34,568 bases of DNA from Halobacteriales archaeon QH_10_67_22 (lineage in GTDB: Archaea > Halobacteriota > Halobacteria > Halobacteriales > Haloarculaceae). Made by a program: the position numbers and the translations under genes. Position 1 is the first letter of the stretch. Every line of letters begins with the position of its first letter. Shown in pieces: positions 1-7,566 of the stretch. The DNA lies in the NCBI GenBank assembly GCA_003021305.1, contig PXQN01000024.1:1-34568 (forward strand). The letters are read 5' to 3'. The notes beneath the pieces are model-generated. The model was not told the origin of the DNA and searched no databases. It worked only from the letters and a program-made list of their open reading frames with translations.

Positions 1-141
1 GTGACTCCACACATGGAACGGTCCCGCCTGTCCGAGGAGGGGTACGGCGTCTCGGTCCCCCGGGGCCTCGAGGGCCACGCCGGGCCGGTGCTGGTCGTCG
101 ACACCGTCGCCGAGAACTTCCGCGGTGACCTGCCGCGATAG
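1..141 (+). CDS. C-terminal end of an unrecognised protein (partial)
   Basis: An open frame enters from the left edge and ends at a TAG at 139-141, leaving 46 codons. It reads with normal haloarchaeal codon use and ends in ...VAENFRGDLPR. An in-frame GTG at 1 and ATG at 13 exist, but nothing shows that either is the true start, so the gene probably begins outside the window. I do not recognise the family. It is separated from the next gene on the same strand by 81 bp that contain a TATA-like box. Confidence 0.5.
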   Translation: MTPHMERSRLSEEGYGVSVPRGLEGHAGPVLVVDTVAENFRGDLPR

Positions 142-188
142 CCGTCGCCGGCGTGGTGGCAACCGCTCCCGGCCGTTCGCGACAGTCA

Positions 189-197
189 GGGTTTTGG
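189..197 (+). promoter_or_regulatory. TATA-like box for the GTG-started gene at 223
   Basis: GGTTTTGGG is centred about 29 bp before the GTG at 223, the distance expected for a leaderless haloarchaeal transcript that starts at the start codon. This supports the GTG start. Confidence 0.4.
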
Positions 198-222
198 GCG
201 ACGAGACGGTAGACCGACCACC

Positions 223-675
223 GTGGCCATCACCGACAAGATCTACGTGAAAAACCACCAGCAGCTGGCCTCGCAGTTAGAGACGTCGTTCCCCAAGAGC
301 GCCTTCTCGGGGGCGGCGATGGACGTGCTGTTTCGCGGCGAGAACCTGGCAAAACTCGACGACGCGACCCGCGACCGCGTGCTCGATTTCGCCGAGGACT
401 TCATGGACTGTGACTGCGAGGCCAACCCCCACTGTGGCCACCCCGAGGAGAAGTTCGTCCGTTACCTGCTGGAGTTGCGCGAGTCGGGACTGGGCCCCGA
501 CGCCATCGTCGACGTGATGGGCGACGACTACATGCTGTACGCCTACCCCGGCGACGTGCTCTCCTTTCTGGACGACTCCGTCCGAACCCTCGAAGCAGTC
601 GAGACGCTGGCCGACGTCGACGGACGCGGGGACGTGGCCGGCGAGGCCAGAGAGAAGCGGGAACGGCTGCTATAG
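223..675 (+). CDS. Conserved haloarchaeal Cys-rich protein, DUF5814-like
   Basis: A 150-residue soluble acidic protein starting at GTG (MAITDKIYVKN). Residues about 63-75 hold CDCEANPHCGHPEE, a compact Cys/His cluster that could bind zinc, followed by a helical part (KFVRYLLELRESGLGPDAIVDVMGDDY). The N-terminal pattern and Cys cluster match what I remember of the haloarchaeal DUF5814 proteins, which are also found in DEAD-box helicases; this assignment is from memory and function is unknown. Its stop overlaps the stop of the convergent ribbon-helix-helix gene by 6 bp, so the two transcripts overlap at their 3' ends. Confidence 0.75.
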   Translation: MAITDKIYVKNHQQLASQLETSFPKSAFSGAAMDVLFRGENLAKLDDATRDRVLDFAEDFMDCDCEANPHCGHPEEKFVRYLLELRESGLGPDAIVDVMGDDYMLYAYPGDVLSFLDDSVRTLEAVETLADVDGRGDVAGEAREKRERLL

Positions 676-1101
676 GGACTCGTCGAAGTTGCCCAGTCGG
701 TACGAGGACTCCTCGTCGCCGTCGCCGCCGTCGAGTTCTTCCAGCTGGACGATGTCTTCCTGGTCGTGTTCGTCCAGTTGCTGGCGCAGTTTCGTCACGT
801 AGCGCTTGTGCTCCTCTAGCTGTTCGCGCAGGTGCTCGGCCTCGAGTTCCAGGCGTTCGTGCTCGCGGACGAAACTCTTCGAGACCTCGACTTTCGGCGG
901 GAAACTCCCCGTGTCGCTTTCGGTCGACTCGTTGAGCTGGTGTTCGGGGACCACCTCGACCTGGCCGTCGTGGGCGACCAGCATGTCCACGTAGTCGCGA
1001 AACACCGCCGACAGCGAGAGGTCGCGCTCGTCGGCGATCTCCCGGAGCGTCTCGAACTTGTCCTCGCTTACGCGAAAGGAGATCGTCTTGTTCTTGCTCA
1101 T
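670..1101 (-). CDS. Ribbon-helix-helix (CopG/MetJ-type) regulator with coiled-coil tail
   Basis: A 143-residue protein starting MSKNKTISFRVSEDKFETL. Residues 5-11 form the DNA-contacting beta strand (KTISFRV), followed by two helices (FETLREIADERDLSLSAVFRDYVDMLV) typical of ribbon-helix-helix proteins. Residues about 80-125 are rich in Glu, Leu, Lys and Gln and look like a coiled coil, probably for oligomerisation. An upstream in-frame start at 1152 is possible, but a TATA-like box about 28 bp before 1101 favours the shorter form. Likely a transcription regulator; the target is not visible. Convergent with, and overlapping by 6 bp, the gene at 223-675. Confidence 0.8.
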   Translation of the reverse strand: MSKNKTISFRVSEDKFETLREIADERDLSLSAVFRDYVDMLVAHDGQVEVVPEHQLNESTESDTGSFPPKVEVSKSFVREHERLELEAEHLREQLEEHKRYVTKLRQQLDEHDQEDIVQLEELDGGDGDEESSYRLGNFDESL

Positions 1102-1123
1102 TACCCGGGAATCGTCGTTACTC

Positions 1124-1134
1124 CTACTTAATGA
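1124..1134 (-). promoter_or_regulatory. TATA-like box of the ribbon-helix-helix gene
   Basis: Reading on the minus strand, TCATTAAGTAG is centred about 28 bp before the ATG at 1101, fitting leaderless transcription and deciding the start at 1101 over 1152. Confidence 0.5.
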
Positions 1135-1269
1135 TTTGTCAGACGCTGGCACGCTCGCCGCGACCGTGAAAGAAACGTGACCGCGCCGAGCGTGTCACTG
1201 ATCGATATCGAACGCCTCGGTGGTCGTATCGCCCGGTAGTTTCGGCGGCCTCGACGCCGGGACAGGTGA

Positions 1270-1376
1270 TACGGTCGTGCGTACCCAATTTCGGCAGTGT
1301 CGGTGAAGACCGGCGTTTCGGACCACGGAGAGGGCCTTCTGTTTCGTGGGAATATAAAGAATTACGCACGACCGTA
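1270..1376 (+). mobile_element. Family A palindromic element, copy 1 (MITE-like)
   Basis: A 107 bp unit bounded by perfect inverted repeats. The arms TGATACGGTCGTGCGTA (1267-1283) and its exact reverse complement (1363-1379) make 17 bp including flanking TGA/TCA. A second copy at 17193-17299 differs at about 10 of 109 aligned positions. It encodes no transposase, so it would have to be moved in trans. It lies between two minus-strand genes, ending 8 bp short of the stop codon of rpap3 (1388-1390). The flanks (TGA left, TCA right) are complementary rather than direct repeats, so no clear target duplication is seen here. Confidence 0.8.
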
Positions 1377-1387
1377 TCAGTTACCGG

Positions 1388-2014
1388 TCAGTCGCCGGCG
1401 CTGGCCTCGATCTCGTCGTCTTCGAGACTCTCTAAGGCCCCGACGACGAGGCGCCGGTAGTTCTCGACGGGGTAGTCGTACTCCTCGCGGGCCATCGCGA
1501 CGTACTCGTCGACGGTGGCACCGTCCTCGGGGTCTTCGGCCGCGTCGGCCTGAAAGGCTTGAACGCGGTCGAGCGTCCGTTCGGCCGTCTCGACGACCCA
1601 GCGGTCCCGCACCGCGGCGTCGACTTCCGTGATCGACTCGGGCCGCAGGGAGACGTTCACCTCGCCGTCGTCGGTCTCGTAGGTGCGGGGTTTGCCGACG
1701 ACCGCGATGTAGGCCGGCGGCTCCAGTTCCCGCAACATCGAGGCCGCGTCGGGCTGGTACTGGCCGGCGTACATGTAAAAGCGGTCGCCGTTGGGGTCGA
1801 TGACCTGGCCCTGCCAGTACTCGCTGTCGTCGCCGACGTCCTCTGTCTCCATGAGCGTGCCGACGACGAACACGCGGTTGACCCGCTCGCCCGTCGGGAG
1901 CAGGAGGTACACCGGCGCGCGCTCGTCGTCGGACTCCGTGAACGTGTAGGTCGCGTCGTTGAACTCGCCCGCGAACACGCGGCGGGCGACCTCGCGGGTG
2001 GGTGTCGTCGCCAT
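1388..2014 (-). CDS. rpap3: RPA-associated protein, Rpap3-type (COG3390)
   Basis: A 208-residue protein directly abutting rpa3: its ATG (2012-2014) touches the rpa3 stop. The sequence has an N-terminal helix (TREVARRVFAGEFNDATYTF), then an OB-fold-like beta region (APVYLLLPTGERVNRVFVVGTL, VIDPNGDRFYMYAG, YIAVVGKPRTYETDDGEVNVSLRPESI) and a helical acidic C-terminus. Haloarchaeal rpa3 is known to be paired in an operon with rpap3, whose product acts with RPA in single-strand DNA binding and repair; the order and length here match that pair. Family A copy 1 lies just after the stop. Confidence 0.85.
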   Translation of the reverse strand: MATTPTREVARRVFAGEFNDATYTFTESDDERAPVYLLLPTGERVNRVFVVGTLMETEDVGDDSEYWQGQVIDPNGDRFYMYAGQYQPDAASMLRELEPPAYIAVVGKPRTYETDDGEVNVSLRPESITEVDAAVRDRWVVETAERTLDRVQAFQADAAEDPEDGATVDEYVAMAREEYDYPVENYRRLVVGALESLEDDEIEASAGD

Positions 2015-2950
2015 CTATATCGACCTCGCTTTGATCAGCACGGCTTCAGCGTCGGCCGGTTCGGTCAGCGTCTCCAACTCGTCGACCAGAACGTACCGGC
2101 CGAACGTCGGCCCCGTGACGCGGTAGTACTGGCCCAGCACGTCGGCGCGCATCTCGTCTGCGACGACCGACGTGTCCAGCGCGTCCATCGCCATCTCCTT
2201 GGCCGCTTCGAGGGTGATGCCGGTCAGCTCCTCGGTGGCGTCCTGGTCGAACAGCACCTCGTGGACGTCCTCGCCGTCGTCGAGCACGCCCTTGATGCGC
2301 AGGTCGAACTCGCCCTCGACCTCGCCGTGTTCGCTACACCGCCCGTTCTGGAGGACGCGCGTACACTCCTCCTCGGGACAGCGCTTGATCAGCCCTGACC
2401 CCGACTGGATGTCGACCAGCGCGCCCTCGACGGTGACGTCGTCGTCGCCGACCTCGATGTCCTCGTCGCGCTCCTCTATCACCGTCGTCCGGTTCAGCTT
2501 CACCGAGAACCGGCCCTGGTACTCGTCGGTGACGACGTTTCGCAGGTGGTACACCGCCCCCTCCTCCAGTTCGGAGAGGTCGGACTTGGACCACTTCGTG
2601 AACTTGATCCTCCCGGTCTCGTCGCCCAGCAGGCCGACCTGTGCGACCGCGTCCGAGCGCGGGTCCCACAGTTCGACGACCTTGGCGGTGATGTCGACCC
2701 ACTCCTCGGGCGCGTCGACGTCCGCGACCTGGACCTGTTCGTTGCCGCTGCCACCGCCCCCTAGGTCGTCCCGGTCCATGCCCGCCTCGTCCAGGTACGT
2801 GTTCACGACGCTCCGGCGGGCCTCCGAAACGGGGACCTTGTACTCCTCGACCAGCGTCTCTAACCGCTCCTCGACGTCGTCGACCGACAGGTCGAGCTGG
2901 TCGCTGAACTGTTCGTGTATCTCTGTCGCGTGGGTACGCAAATCCGTCAT
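2015..2950 (-). CDS. rpa3: Single-stranded DNA-binding protein, replication factor A (Rpa3-type)
   Basis: A 311-residue RPA subunit. Residues 1-55 form the usual helical N-terminus of haloarchaeal RPA (HEQFSDQLDLSVDDVEERL...). An OB fold starts near residue 78 (VDITAKVVELWDPRSDAVAQVGLLGDETGRIKF). A zinc-finger region follows around residues 190-212 (CPEEEC, then CSEH). The C-terminal part resembles a second OB-like module (FDLRIKGVLDDGEDVHEVLFD) ending in YVLVDELETLTEP. It coats single-stranded DNA in replication and repair. It leads the rpa3-rpap3 operon, which explains the gene junction with no spacer. Haloferax Rpa3 has the same size and neighbour. Confidence 0.88.
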   Translation of the reverse strand: MTDLRTHATEIHEQFSDQLDLSVDDVEERLETLVEEYKVPVSEARRSVVNTYLDEAGMDRDDLGGGGSGNEQVQVADVDAPEEWVDITAKVVELWDPRSDAVAQVGLLGDETGRIKFTKWSKSDLSELEEGAVYHLRNVVTDEYQGRFSVKLNRTTVIEERDEDIEVGDDDVTVEGALVDIQSGSGLIKRCPEEECTRVLQNGRCSEHGEVEGEFDLRIKGVLDDGEDVHEVLFDQDATEELTGITLEAAKEMAMDALDTSVVADEMRADVLGQYYRVTGPTFGRYVLVDELETLTEPADAEAVLIKARSI

Positions 2951-3008
2951 TGTCGGTTCCTGTCTCCGCGTTGTTTTCGATGGGAGACACCTGGATATTG
3001 GTCGCCCC

Positions 3009-3019
3009 CGTATATAAAC
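3009..3019 (-). promoter_or_regulatory. rpa3 operon TATA box, leadered
   Basis: On the minus strand GTTTATATACG is a strong TATA box, centred about 65 bp before the ATG at 2950. The transcript would therefore have a leader of roughly 38 nt, unlike most genes in this window. A GGAG lies about 15 nt before the ATG, rather far for a ribosome binding site. Confidence 0.55.
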
Positions 3020-3068
3020 CCTCGTCCACCTCGGTGAAAGTGAAAATCGCCAGACTGCGGCGGTCCGA

Positions 3069-3854
3069 TCAGCGGTCGAGTTCGTCGAGTCGCTCGCCCA
3101 ATACGGCGCGGATCGCGCCCGTGTCGCCGCCGATCCGGACGATCTGGTAGCCCGCGTCGATGGCGGCCTGGGCCTCGTCGGGGTCGTTTTTGATCCGGCC
3201 GATCGGGACGCCGGCGTCGAGACAGGCTTCGCGGGTCCGTTCGGCCGCGTCGGCGACGGCCTCGGGGTTCTTGGCCGTCGGGGTCCCGCCGGACAGCGAC
3301 ATCGCGAGGTCGGCCGGGCCGACGAACGCGAACCCGAGGTGTGGCACCGCGAGGATCTCCTCGATGTTCTCGACGGCGCGCTCGTTCTCTATCATCGTCC
3401 CGACCAGCACCTCCTCGTCCTCGCGGCCGATGTAGCTGTCGACGTAGCCGGCCCACTCGCTGGTCCGCCCGACGCCGACGCCCCGGTCGCCGACGTCGCC
3501 GTCGTAGGCGAAGTGGGCCGCCTCGACGGCCGGGCGCAACTGCTCGGCCGTCTCGACCCGGGGGATCAGGATCGTCCGGACGCCGGCGTCCAGTACTTTC
3601 CTGACCAGCGCCGGGTCGGGCTTTGGCAGCCGGACTAGCAACTCGATGTCTCCGGCCTCGGCGGCCCGCGTCAACTCCTCGAAGACGGTGGCGTCCCAGG
3701 GGCTGGGACCGCCGTGCTCGAAGTCCAGCCAGACGAAGTCCAGGCCGACCGCGCCCAGCGTCTCGATCACCGTCGGCGAGAACGTCGCGGCGCTCGCGCC
3801 CAGCACCGTCTCGCCCGCCTCCAGTGCCCGCCGGAACCCGTTCTCGACTCTCAT
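3069..3854 (-). CDS. HpcH/HpaI-family 2-keto-3-deoxy acid aldolase
   Basis: A 261-residue class II, metal-dependent aldolase of the HpcH/HpaI (TIM barrel) family. Family members cleave 2-keto-3-deoxy or 4-hydroxy-2-oxo acids to pyruvate (or a relative) plus an aldehyde. Visible signatures: WLDFEHGG at 42-49, LIPRVETAEQ at 96-105, the metal-binding segment GTMIENERAVEN (Glu156) and FVGPADLAMSL (Asp182). It is the second gene of an operon: its ATG overlaps the stop of the upstream dehydrogenase by 4 bp (ATGA). The pairing suggests catabolism of a sugar acid or hydroxy acid, but the substrate cannot be read from sequence. Confidence 0.85.
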   Translation of the reverse strand: MRVENGFRRALEAGETVLGASAATFSPTVIETLGAVGLDFVWLDFEHGGPSPWDATVFEELTRAAEAGDIELLVRLPKPDPALVRKVLDAGVRTILIPRVETAEQLRPAVEAAHFAYDGDVGDRGVGVGRTSEWAGYVDSYIGREDEEVLVGTMIENERAVENIEEILAVPHLGFAFVGPADLAMSLSGGTPTAKNPEAVADAAERTREACLDAGVPIGRIKNDPDEAQAAIDAGYQIVRIGGDTGAIRAVLGERLDELDR

Positions 3855-4825
3855 CGGGACCCCTCCTCGATGGCCTCACGGTTGACCGTCGACTCGGGGA
3901 CGCCGCCCTCGTAGACCGTCCGGACGTTGGTGGCCGCCCGCTGGCTCATCCGGGCCAGCGCCTCGTCGGTCACCCCGCCGACGTGTGGCGTCAGGAGCAC
4001 GTCGTCGCGTTCGTACAGCGGGTGGTCCTCGCCCGGCGGTTCCTCGGCGAACGTGTCCAGGCCCGCGCCCGCCAGGCGGCCGTCCTCGAGGGCCGCCAGC
4101 AGCGCCGTCTCGTCGACGATCGGTCCCCGCGAGGTGTTTATCAGGACCGCCTCCGGGCCGAGCGCGTCGAGTTCGGCCGTCGAGACCGCGCCCCGCGTCT
4201 CCGGGGTCAGCGGCGCGTGGATGCTCACGGCGTCGGCGCGGGCGAACAGGTCGGCGAAGTCGGTCACGCGCTCGACGCGGGCGGGGATCTCGTCGTCTGG
4301 GACGTAGGGGTCGTAGGCGAGGACATCTTGGTCCAGTCCCTGGGCCAGGTCCGACACTTCCCGGGCGATCGCGCCGAAGCCGAACAGGCCGAGCGTGTCA
4401 CCGGTGAGTTCGTGTCCGGCGAAGGCGCCCCGCTCCCACTCGCCCGCCCGGACGTGCCTGTCTGCGGTCCGCAGGTTCCGGTAGACCCCGAAGAGCAGGG
4501 CGACCGCGTGCTCGGCGACCGACCGCGCGTTCGCGCCGGGCGTGTTACAGACGACGACTCCCCGGCCCGAGGCCGCCTCGGCGTCGACGTTGTCGAGTCC
4601 GGCCCCGTGTTTGGCGATCACCCGCAACCGGTCCGCCCGGTCGATGACCTCGGCGTCGAGTTCGGCGACCCGCACGATGACGGCGTCGTACCGGTCGATC
4701 TCCGCCAGTGCGGCCGCCTCGCTCTCGTACTCGTCCATGCCGGTACACGTCGCGAAGTCGGCGATCGACTCCGGGCCCGACGGGTCGATCTCGGTCGGGA
4801 GTAACACCTCCCACTCTGTCGTCAT
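3851..4825 (-). CDS. D-isomer-specific 2-hydroxyacid dehydrogenase (SerA-like)
   Basis: A 324-residue NAD(P)-dependent dehydrogenase. Rossmann motif GLFGFGAIA is at 146-154. The catalytic set of the family is present: Arg233 in NTSRGPIVDE, Glu262 in DTFAEEPP and His281 in LTPHVGG. The N-terminal lid domain contains AKHGAGLDNVD. There is no C-terminal ACT domain, so it is a short-form enzyme related to phosphoglycerate or glyoxylate/hydroxypyruvate reductases and need not make serine. An alternative ATG at 4852 would add nine residues, but a TATA-like box centred 28 bp before 4825 favours this start. First gene of an operon with the HpcH-type aldolase. Confidence 0.85.
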   Translation of the reverse strand: MTTEWEVLLPTEIDPSGPESIADFATCTGMDEYESEAAALAEIDRYDAVIVRVAELDAEVIDRADRLRVIAKHGAGLDNVDAEAASGRGVVVCNTPGANARSVAEHAVALLFGVYRNLRTADRHVRAGEWERGAFAGHELTGDTLGLFGFGAIAREVSDLAQGLDQDVLAYDPYVPDDEIPARVERVTDFADLFARADAVSIHAPLTPETRGAVSTAELDALGPEAVLINTSRGPIVDETALLAALEDGRLAGAGLDTFAEEPPGEDHPLYERDDVLLTPHVGGVTDEALARMSQRAATNVRTVYEGGVPESTVNREAIEEGSR

Positions 4826-4847
4826 AAGGCGGGATTCGCGCGACGGC

Positions 4848-4885
4848 GTCATAAGCGTGGGCCCGACGAGCGACGGGGATTAGTA
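4848..4885. promoter_or_regulatory. Divergent promoter pair
   Basis: CGCTTATGAC read on the minus strand (4848-4857) is centred 28 bp before the dehydrogenase start at 4825. GGATTAGTAG read on the plus strand (about 4876-4885) is centred 27 bp before the ATG at 4908. Both fit leaderless divergent transcription from one 82 bp spacer. Confidence 0.5.
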
Positions 4886-4907
4886 GCGCCGGCGAGAAGC
4901 GGACGTG

Positions 4908-5189
4908 ATGGCAGACGACCGCATCGAACGGATCGTCAGGCAGAAACTCCGGTCGGCGGGCCGGCAGGTCGGCGAGGCCAAACAGGCCTACCGGCGCGCC
5001 AAGCGGGCCGCGCGGGCGGACCTGCCCTTCCGCGAGGACGGCAAGGCCCGCATCGTCTGTCGCCGCTACGCCGAGAGACGGGCCGTCGAGGTCGACGCCG
5101 AGGGTCGACCCGCCTGTTTCGACGCCCGCTCGCAGGACTGCCAGGGCTGTGTCGAGGACATCCACGCGGGCGACGTCGAAACCTGGTGA
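4908..5189 (+). CDS. Small conserved haloarchaeal protein with four cysteines
   Basis: A 93-residue protein. The N-terminal third is a basic helix (IERIVRQKLRSAGRQVGEAKQAYRRAKRAARADL), unusual in an acidic proteome. The C-terminal half contains four Cys (VCRRYAERR, ACFDAR, DCQGC), possibly a metal site. It resembles a family of small haloarchaeal proteins of unknown function (possibly DUF7091, from memory). The ATG at 4908 is preferred to the GTG at 4905 because of the promoter spacing and the typical MADD start. Function not known; RNA or DNA binding by the basic helix is only a guess. Confidence 0.75.
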   Translation: MADDRIERIVRQKLRSAGRQVGEAKQAYRRAKRAARADLPFREDGKARIVCRRYAERRAVEVDAEGRPACFDARSQDCQGCVEDIHAGDVETW

Positions 5190-5360
5190 CACTCGCGGTG
5201 TCGTCTTCACGGGTGGCCGCCGTCTCGACCCGCTGACGTAACGTTTACCGCCCGACCCGTGACCGTCGCCGATTCCGGCGGGCGGTGTGCCGGCACCTCT
5301 CCCGTCGTTCGGCCGCTCTCGTCCCGTCGCTACTTTGTCGCTCGCGGTCGAGTCTCGCGC

Positions 5361-6374
5361 ATGGACAGACCCATCGTCGCGGTCGTCCTCGCGGGCGGTA
5401 CCGGGACGCGACTCTACCCCGCGAGTCGACGCGACCACCCCAAACAGTTGCGCTCGTTCGGGGGCGACCGGTCGCTGCTGGCCGAGACCGTCGCCCGCGC
5501 CGGCTTTGCCGACGAGGTGTACGTCCTCACGCGGCCCGACCTGGTCGAGACGGTCCGAGACCACGCCCCCGGCGCGGCGGTGCTGGCCGAACCCGAACCG
5601 AAAGACACCGGCCCGGCGCTGGCCTACGCCGCCGCACGCGTCCGCGACCAGGTCGGGGACGCCGTCCTCGTCTGTCTGCCCAGCGACCACCACGTCGCGG
5701 GCGACTTCGCCGGGACGATGACGACGGCCGCCGACGTCGCAGTCGAAACCGGGGGACTCGTCACGGTCGGCGTCGAACCCACCCGCCCCGAGACCGGCTA
5801 CGGGTACGTCAAACCCGGCGACCCGGCCGGAGCGGTCGACGGCACCGACTACTACCCGGTGGCGAAGTTCACGGAGAAACCCGACCAGGGCGCGGCGATG
5901 CGCTACCGCCACCACGGCTACTACTGGAACGCGGGGATGTTCGCCTGGACGCCCGAGGCGTTCCTCGGGGCGGCGCATGACTCGGAACTGGCGGGGCTGG
6001 TTGAGGCCGTCGAGGCGGGCGACCCCGAGGGCGGGTTCGCGGCCACAGACCCCGTCAGCGTCGACTACGCGGTCATGGAGACGACCGACGACGCGTACCT
6101 CGTCCCCGCGGCCTTCGAGTGGGACGACCTCGGCGCGTGGGACGCCATCGGTCGCGTGGCCGATGTCGACGATGACGGCAACGCCACCCTGGGTGAGACG
6201 CTCACCGTCGACGCGGAGAACACGGTTGTCGCCACCGACGGTCACGCGAGCGTCGTCGGCGTCTCGGACCTGGTCGTCGCGTCCTACGGCGACCGGACGC
6301 TGGTCGTCCCGAAGAGGGAGGCCCAGCGCGTCCGCGAGGTCGTCGACGAACTCGAATCCGAGGGGTTGTTCTGA
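5361..6374 (+). CDS. Mannose-1-phosphate guanylyltransferase-like sugar nucleotidyltransferase
   Basis: A 337-residue enzyme of the ManC/GMP type, which makes GDP-mannose from mannose-1-phosphate and GTP for surface glycans. The nucleotide-binding signature VVLAGGTGTRLYP is at 8-20, followed by HPKQL at 26-30, where the PKQ sequence is typical of guanylyltransferases. Further motifs: VCLPSDHHV, TGYGYVKPG, KFTEKPD, YWNAGMFAW and VDYAVMET. The open frame extends upstream to 5259, but that part is Arg/Ser-rich and non-coding in character; MDRPIVAVVL is the natural start. There is no isomerase domain at the C-terminus, so it is the short form. Confidence 0.85.
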   Translation: MDRPIVAVVLAGGTGTRLYPASRRDHPKQLRSFGGDRSLLAETVARAGFADEVYVLTRPDLVETVRDHAPGAAVLAEPEPKDTGPALAYAAARVRDQVGDAVLVCLPSDHHVAGDFAGTMTTAADVAVETGGLVTVGVEPTRPETGYGYVKPGDPAGAVDGTDYYPVAKFTEKPDQGAAMRYRHHGYYWNAGMFAWTPEAFLGAAHDSELAGLVEAVEAGDPEGGFAATDPVSVDYAVMETTDDAYLVPAAFEWDDLGAWDAIGRVADVDDDGNATLGETLTVDAENTVVATDGHASVVGVSDLVVASYGDRTLVVPKREAQRVREVVDELESEGLF

Positions 6375-6414
6375 CCGGGCGGGCGACCGTCCCACTTCCG
6401 AGTATCGTCTCTGA

Positions 6415-6630
6415 GAGACGGACGGAACGCTCGTCTCGACGACCGACGAGTTGCCCGACGGCACCGACGACGTGAACGGGACGAACGTGACCGTCGCGGG
6501 CGCGAACGCGACCCACGTCGAGCGCGACGAGAGCGGGGCCGTCTTCTGGACCGACGACGGCGTGACGCGGGGCGTCGTCGCCGACCTGTCCCGCGAGGCG
6601 CTGGTCGACCTCGCCACCGAGGTCCGGTAC
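6415..6630 (+). pseudogene. C-terminal remnant of an extracytoplasmic or lipoprotein-sorting-like gene
   Basis: After a TGA at 6412-6414 the plus-strand frame reads DGTLVSTTDELPDGTDDV, then GTNVTVAGANATHVE, SGAVFWTDDGVTRGVVADL and SREALVDLATEVRY. This is well-formed protein sequence resembling the C-terminal ends of haloarchaeal LolA/MucB-like or DUF4367-like proteins (family from memory). There is no start codon, promoter or N-terminal domain; only about 70 codons remain. Beyond about 6625 the frame changes character and the opposite strand becomes the coding one. I read it as a 5'-truncated fragment whose 3' end is fused to the truncated membrane gene. The right boundary is approximate. Confidence 0.5.
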
Positions 6631-7529
6631 GCCAGTGCGCCGAGCATCGGCCCGCCCGACTCCCAGAGCGCGACCGACTCGAACGGCGGGACGACGGCCG
6701 GGACAACGGCGACGGTCAGGCGAACGCCGACGACGAGCGCGACCCCTTTCAGGACGTCCCGTGGCGCGACTCGCGGGCCGGTGACGAGCAGGACCGCCAG
6801 CAGGAACGTCGCTTCGAACAGCCAGGTCTCGGGGACTGCGTCCAGTTCGAGCCCGACGGACGTGGCAGTGAAACGCACGGAGGTACCCGGGAACGCCGAC
6901 CGGGCGGGCGTCGTGAGCAACTCCTGAAGCCAGCCGGCGACGACCAGTCCCCCGACGACGACGAACGAACCCAGTCCGGCCGCGACGAGACCGTGCCCCA
7001 GCGTGAGGTCGGGACCGAGGGACTCCTCGGCCACGACGGCGAACAGCGGGTGCTCGGGAGCGTCCTCGAGGGCGTCGGCGAGCCGTTCGTACCCGCCGTG
7101 GTGAGCGACCCAGACGGCCGTCGCCACCCCCAAATAGGGAACCACGGTCGCCAGCGGGACGGCCAGCACGGCGGGCGTGAACCCGCCTGGGGACGCCAGC
7201 GTGAAGGCCAGTATCTGCAGGAGACCGACGACGGACAGCACCGCGACGCCGCCGCCGACCGTCTCGCGGGACGGATCGGCGACGGTGACCAGCACGACCA
7301 GCAGGTACGGCGCGAACCAGAGAGCCGACGAGAGCAGGGTGACGAGGACGACGACGACGGCCGTCACACCACCGACCTCGACGGCTCTCAGGACCCCGGA
7401 GTGCACGTCCGGCGCGACCGACGCGAAACCGGCGATTGCGGTCTGCTGGACGGCGCTGGCGAGCAGGCCGGCGACGACGGCCGCGACGAGCAGTCGGTGT
7501 CTGCTCGCGGAGTCGGGCAGCACGGCCAT
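6631..7529 (-). CDS. Polytopic membrane protein, 3' end lost
   Basis: About 300 residues from MAVLPDSASRHRLLV. Hydrophobic segments at roughly 13-36, 52-83 (two closely spaced), 94-112, 118-142, 184-203, 236-252 and 258-282 suggest seven or eight membrane helices. I do not recognise the family. The reading frame has no stop of its own: after ...GPMLGALAYR it runs on antisense through the remnant and the nucleotidyltransferase gene as far as 4545. The native stop was probably lost in the rearrangement that joined it to the remnant at 6415-6630, so the left end given is approximate. A TATA-like AATTAAAA (7548-7555) precedes the start, downstream of RIO1. Confidence 0.6.
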
Positions 7530-7566
7530 CGGGTTCCGGCGGAGAACAATTAAAACGAACGAAAGC

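Noticed and set aside
1139-1269. A possible gene fragment between the ribbon-helix-helix gene and element A copy 1
   Set aside because: Both strands read as Arg/Ser-rich sequence with no recognisable domain. I see only the promoter of the regulator gene and the element.
5259-5360. An N-terminal extension of the nucleotidyltransferase
   Set aside because: The extension is low in acidic residues and unlike haloarchaeal protein; MDRPIVAVVLAGG is the usual family start.
4545-7529. A 994-codon minus-strand open frame
   Set aside because: Only the first about 300 codons have membrane protein character. The rest is the antisense of the nucleotidyltransferase gene and the remnant, with non-coding composition.
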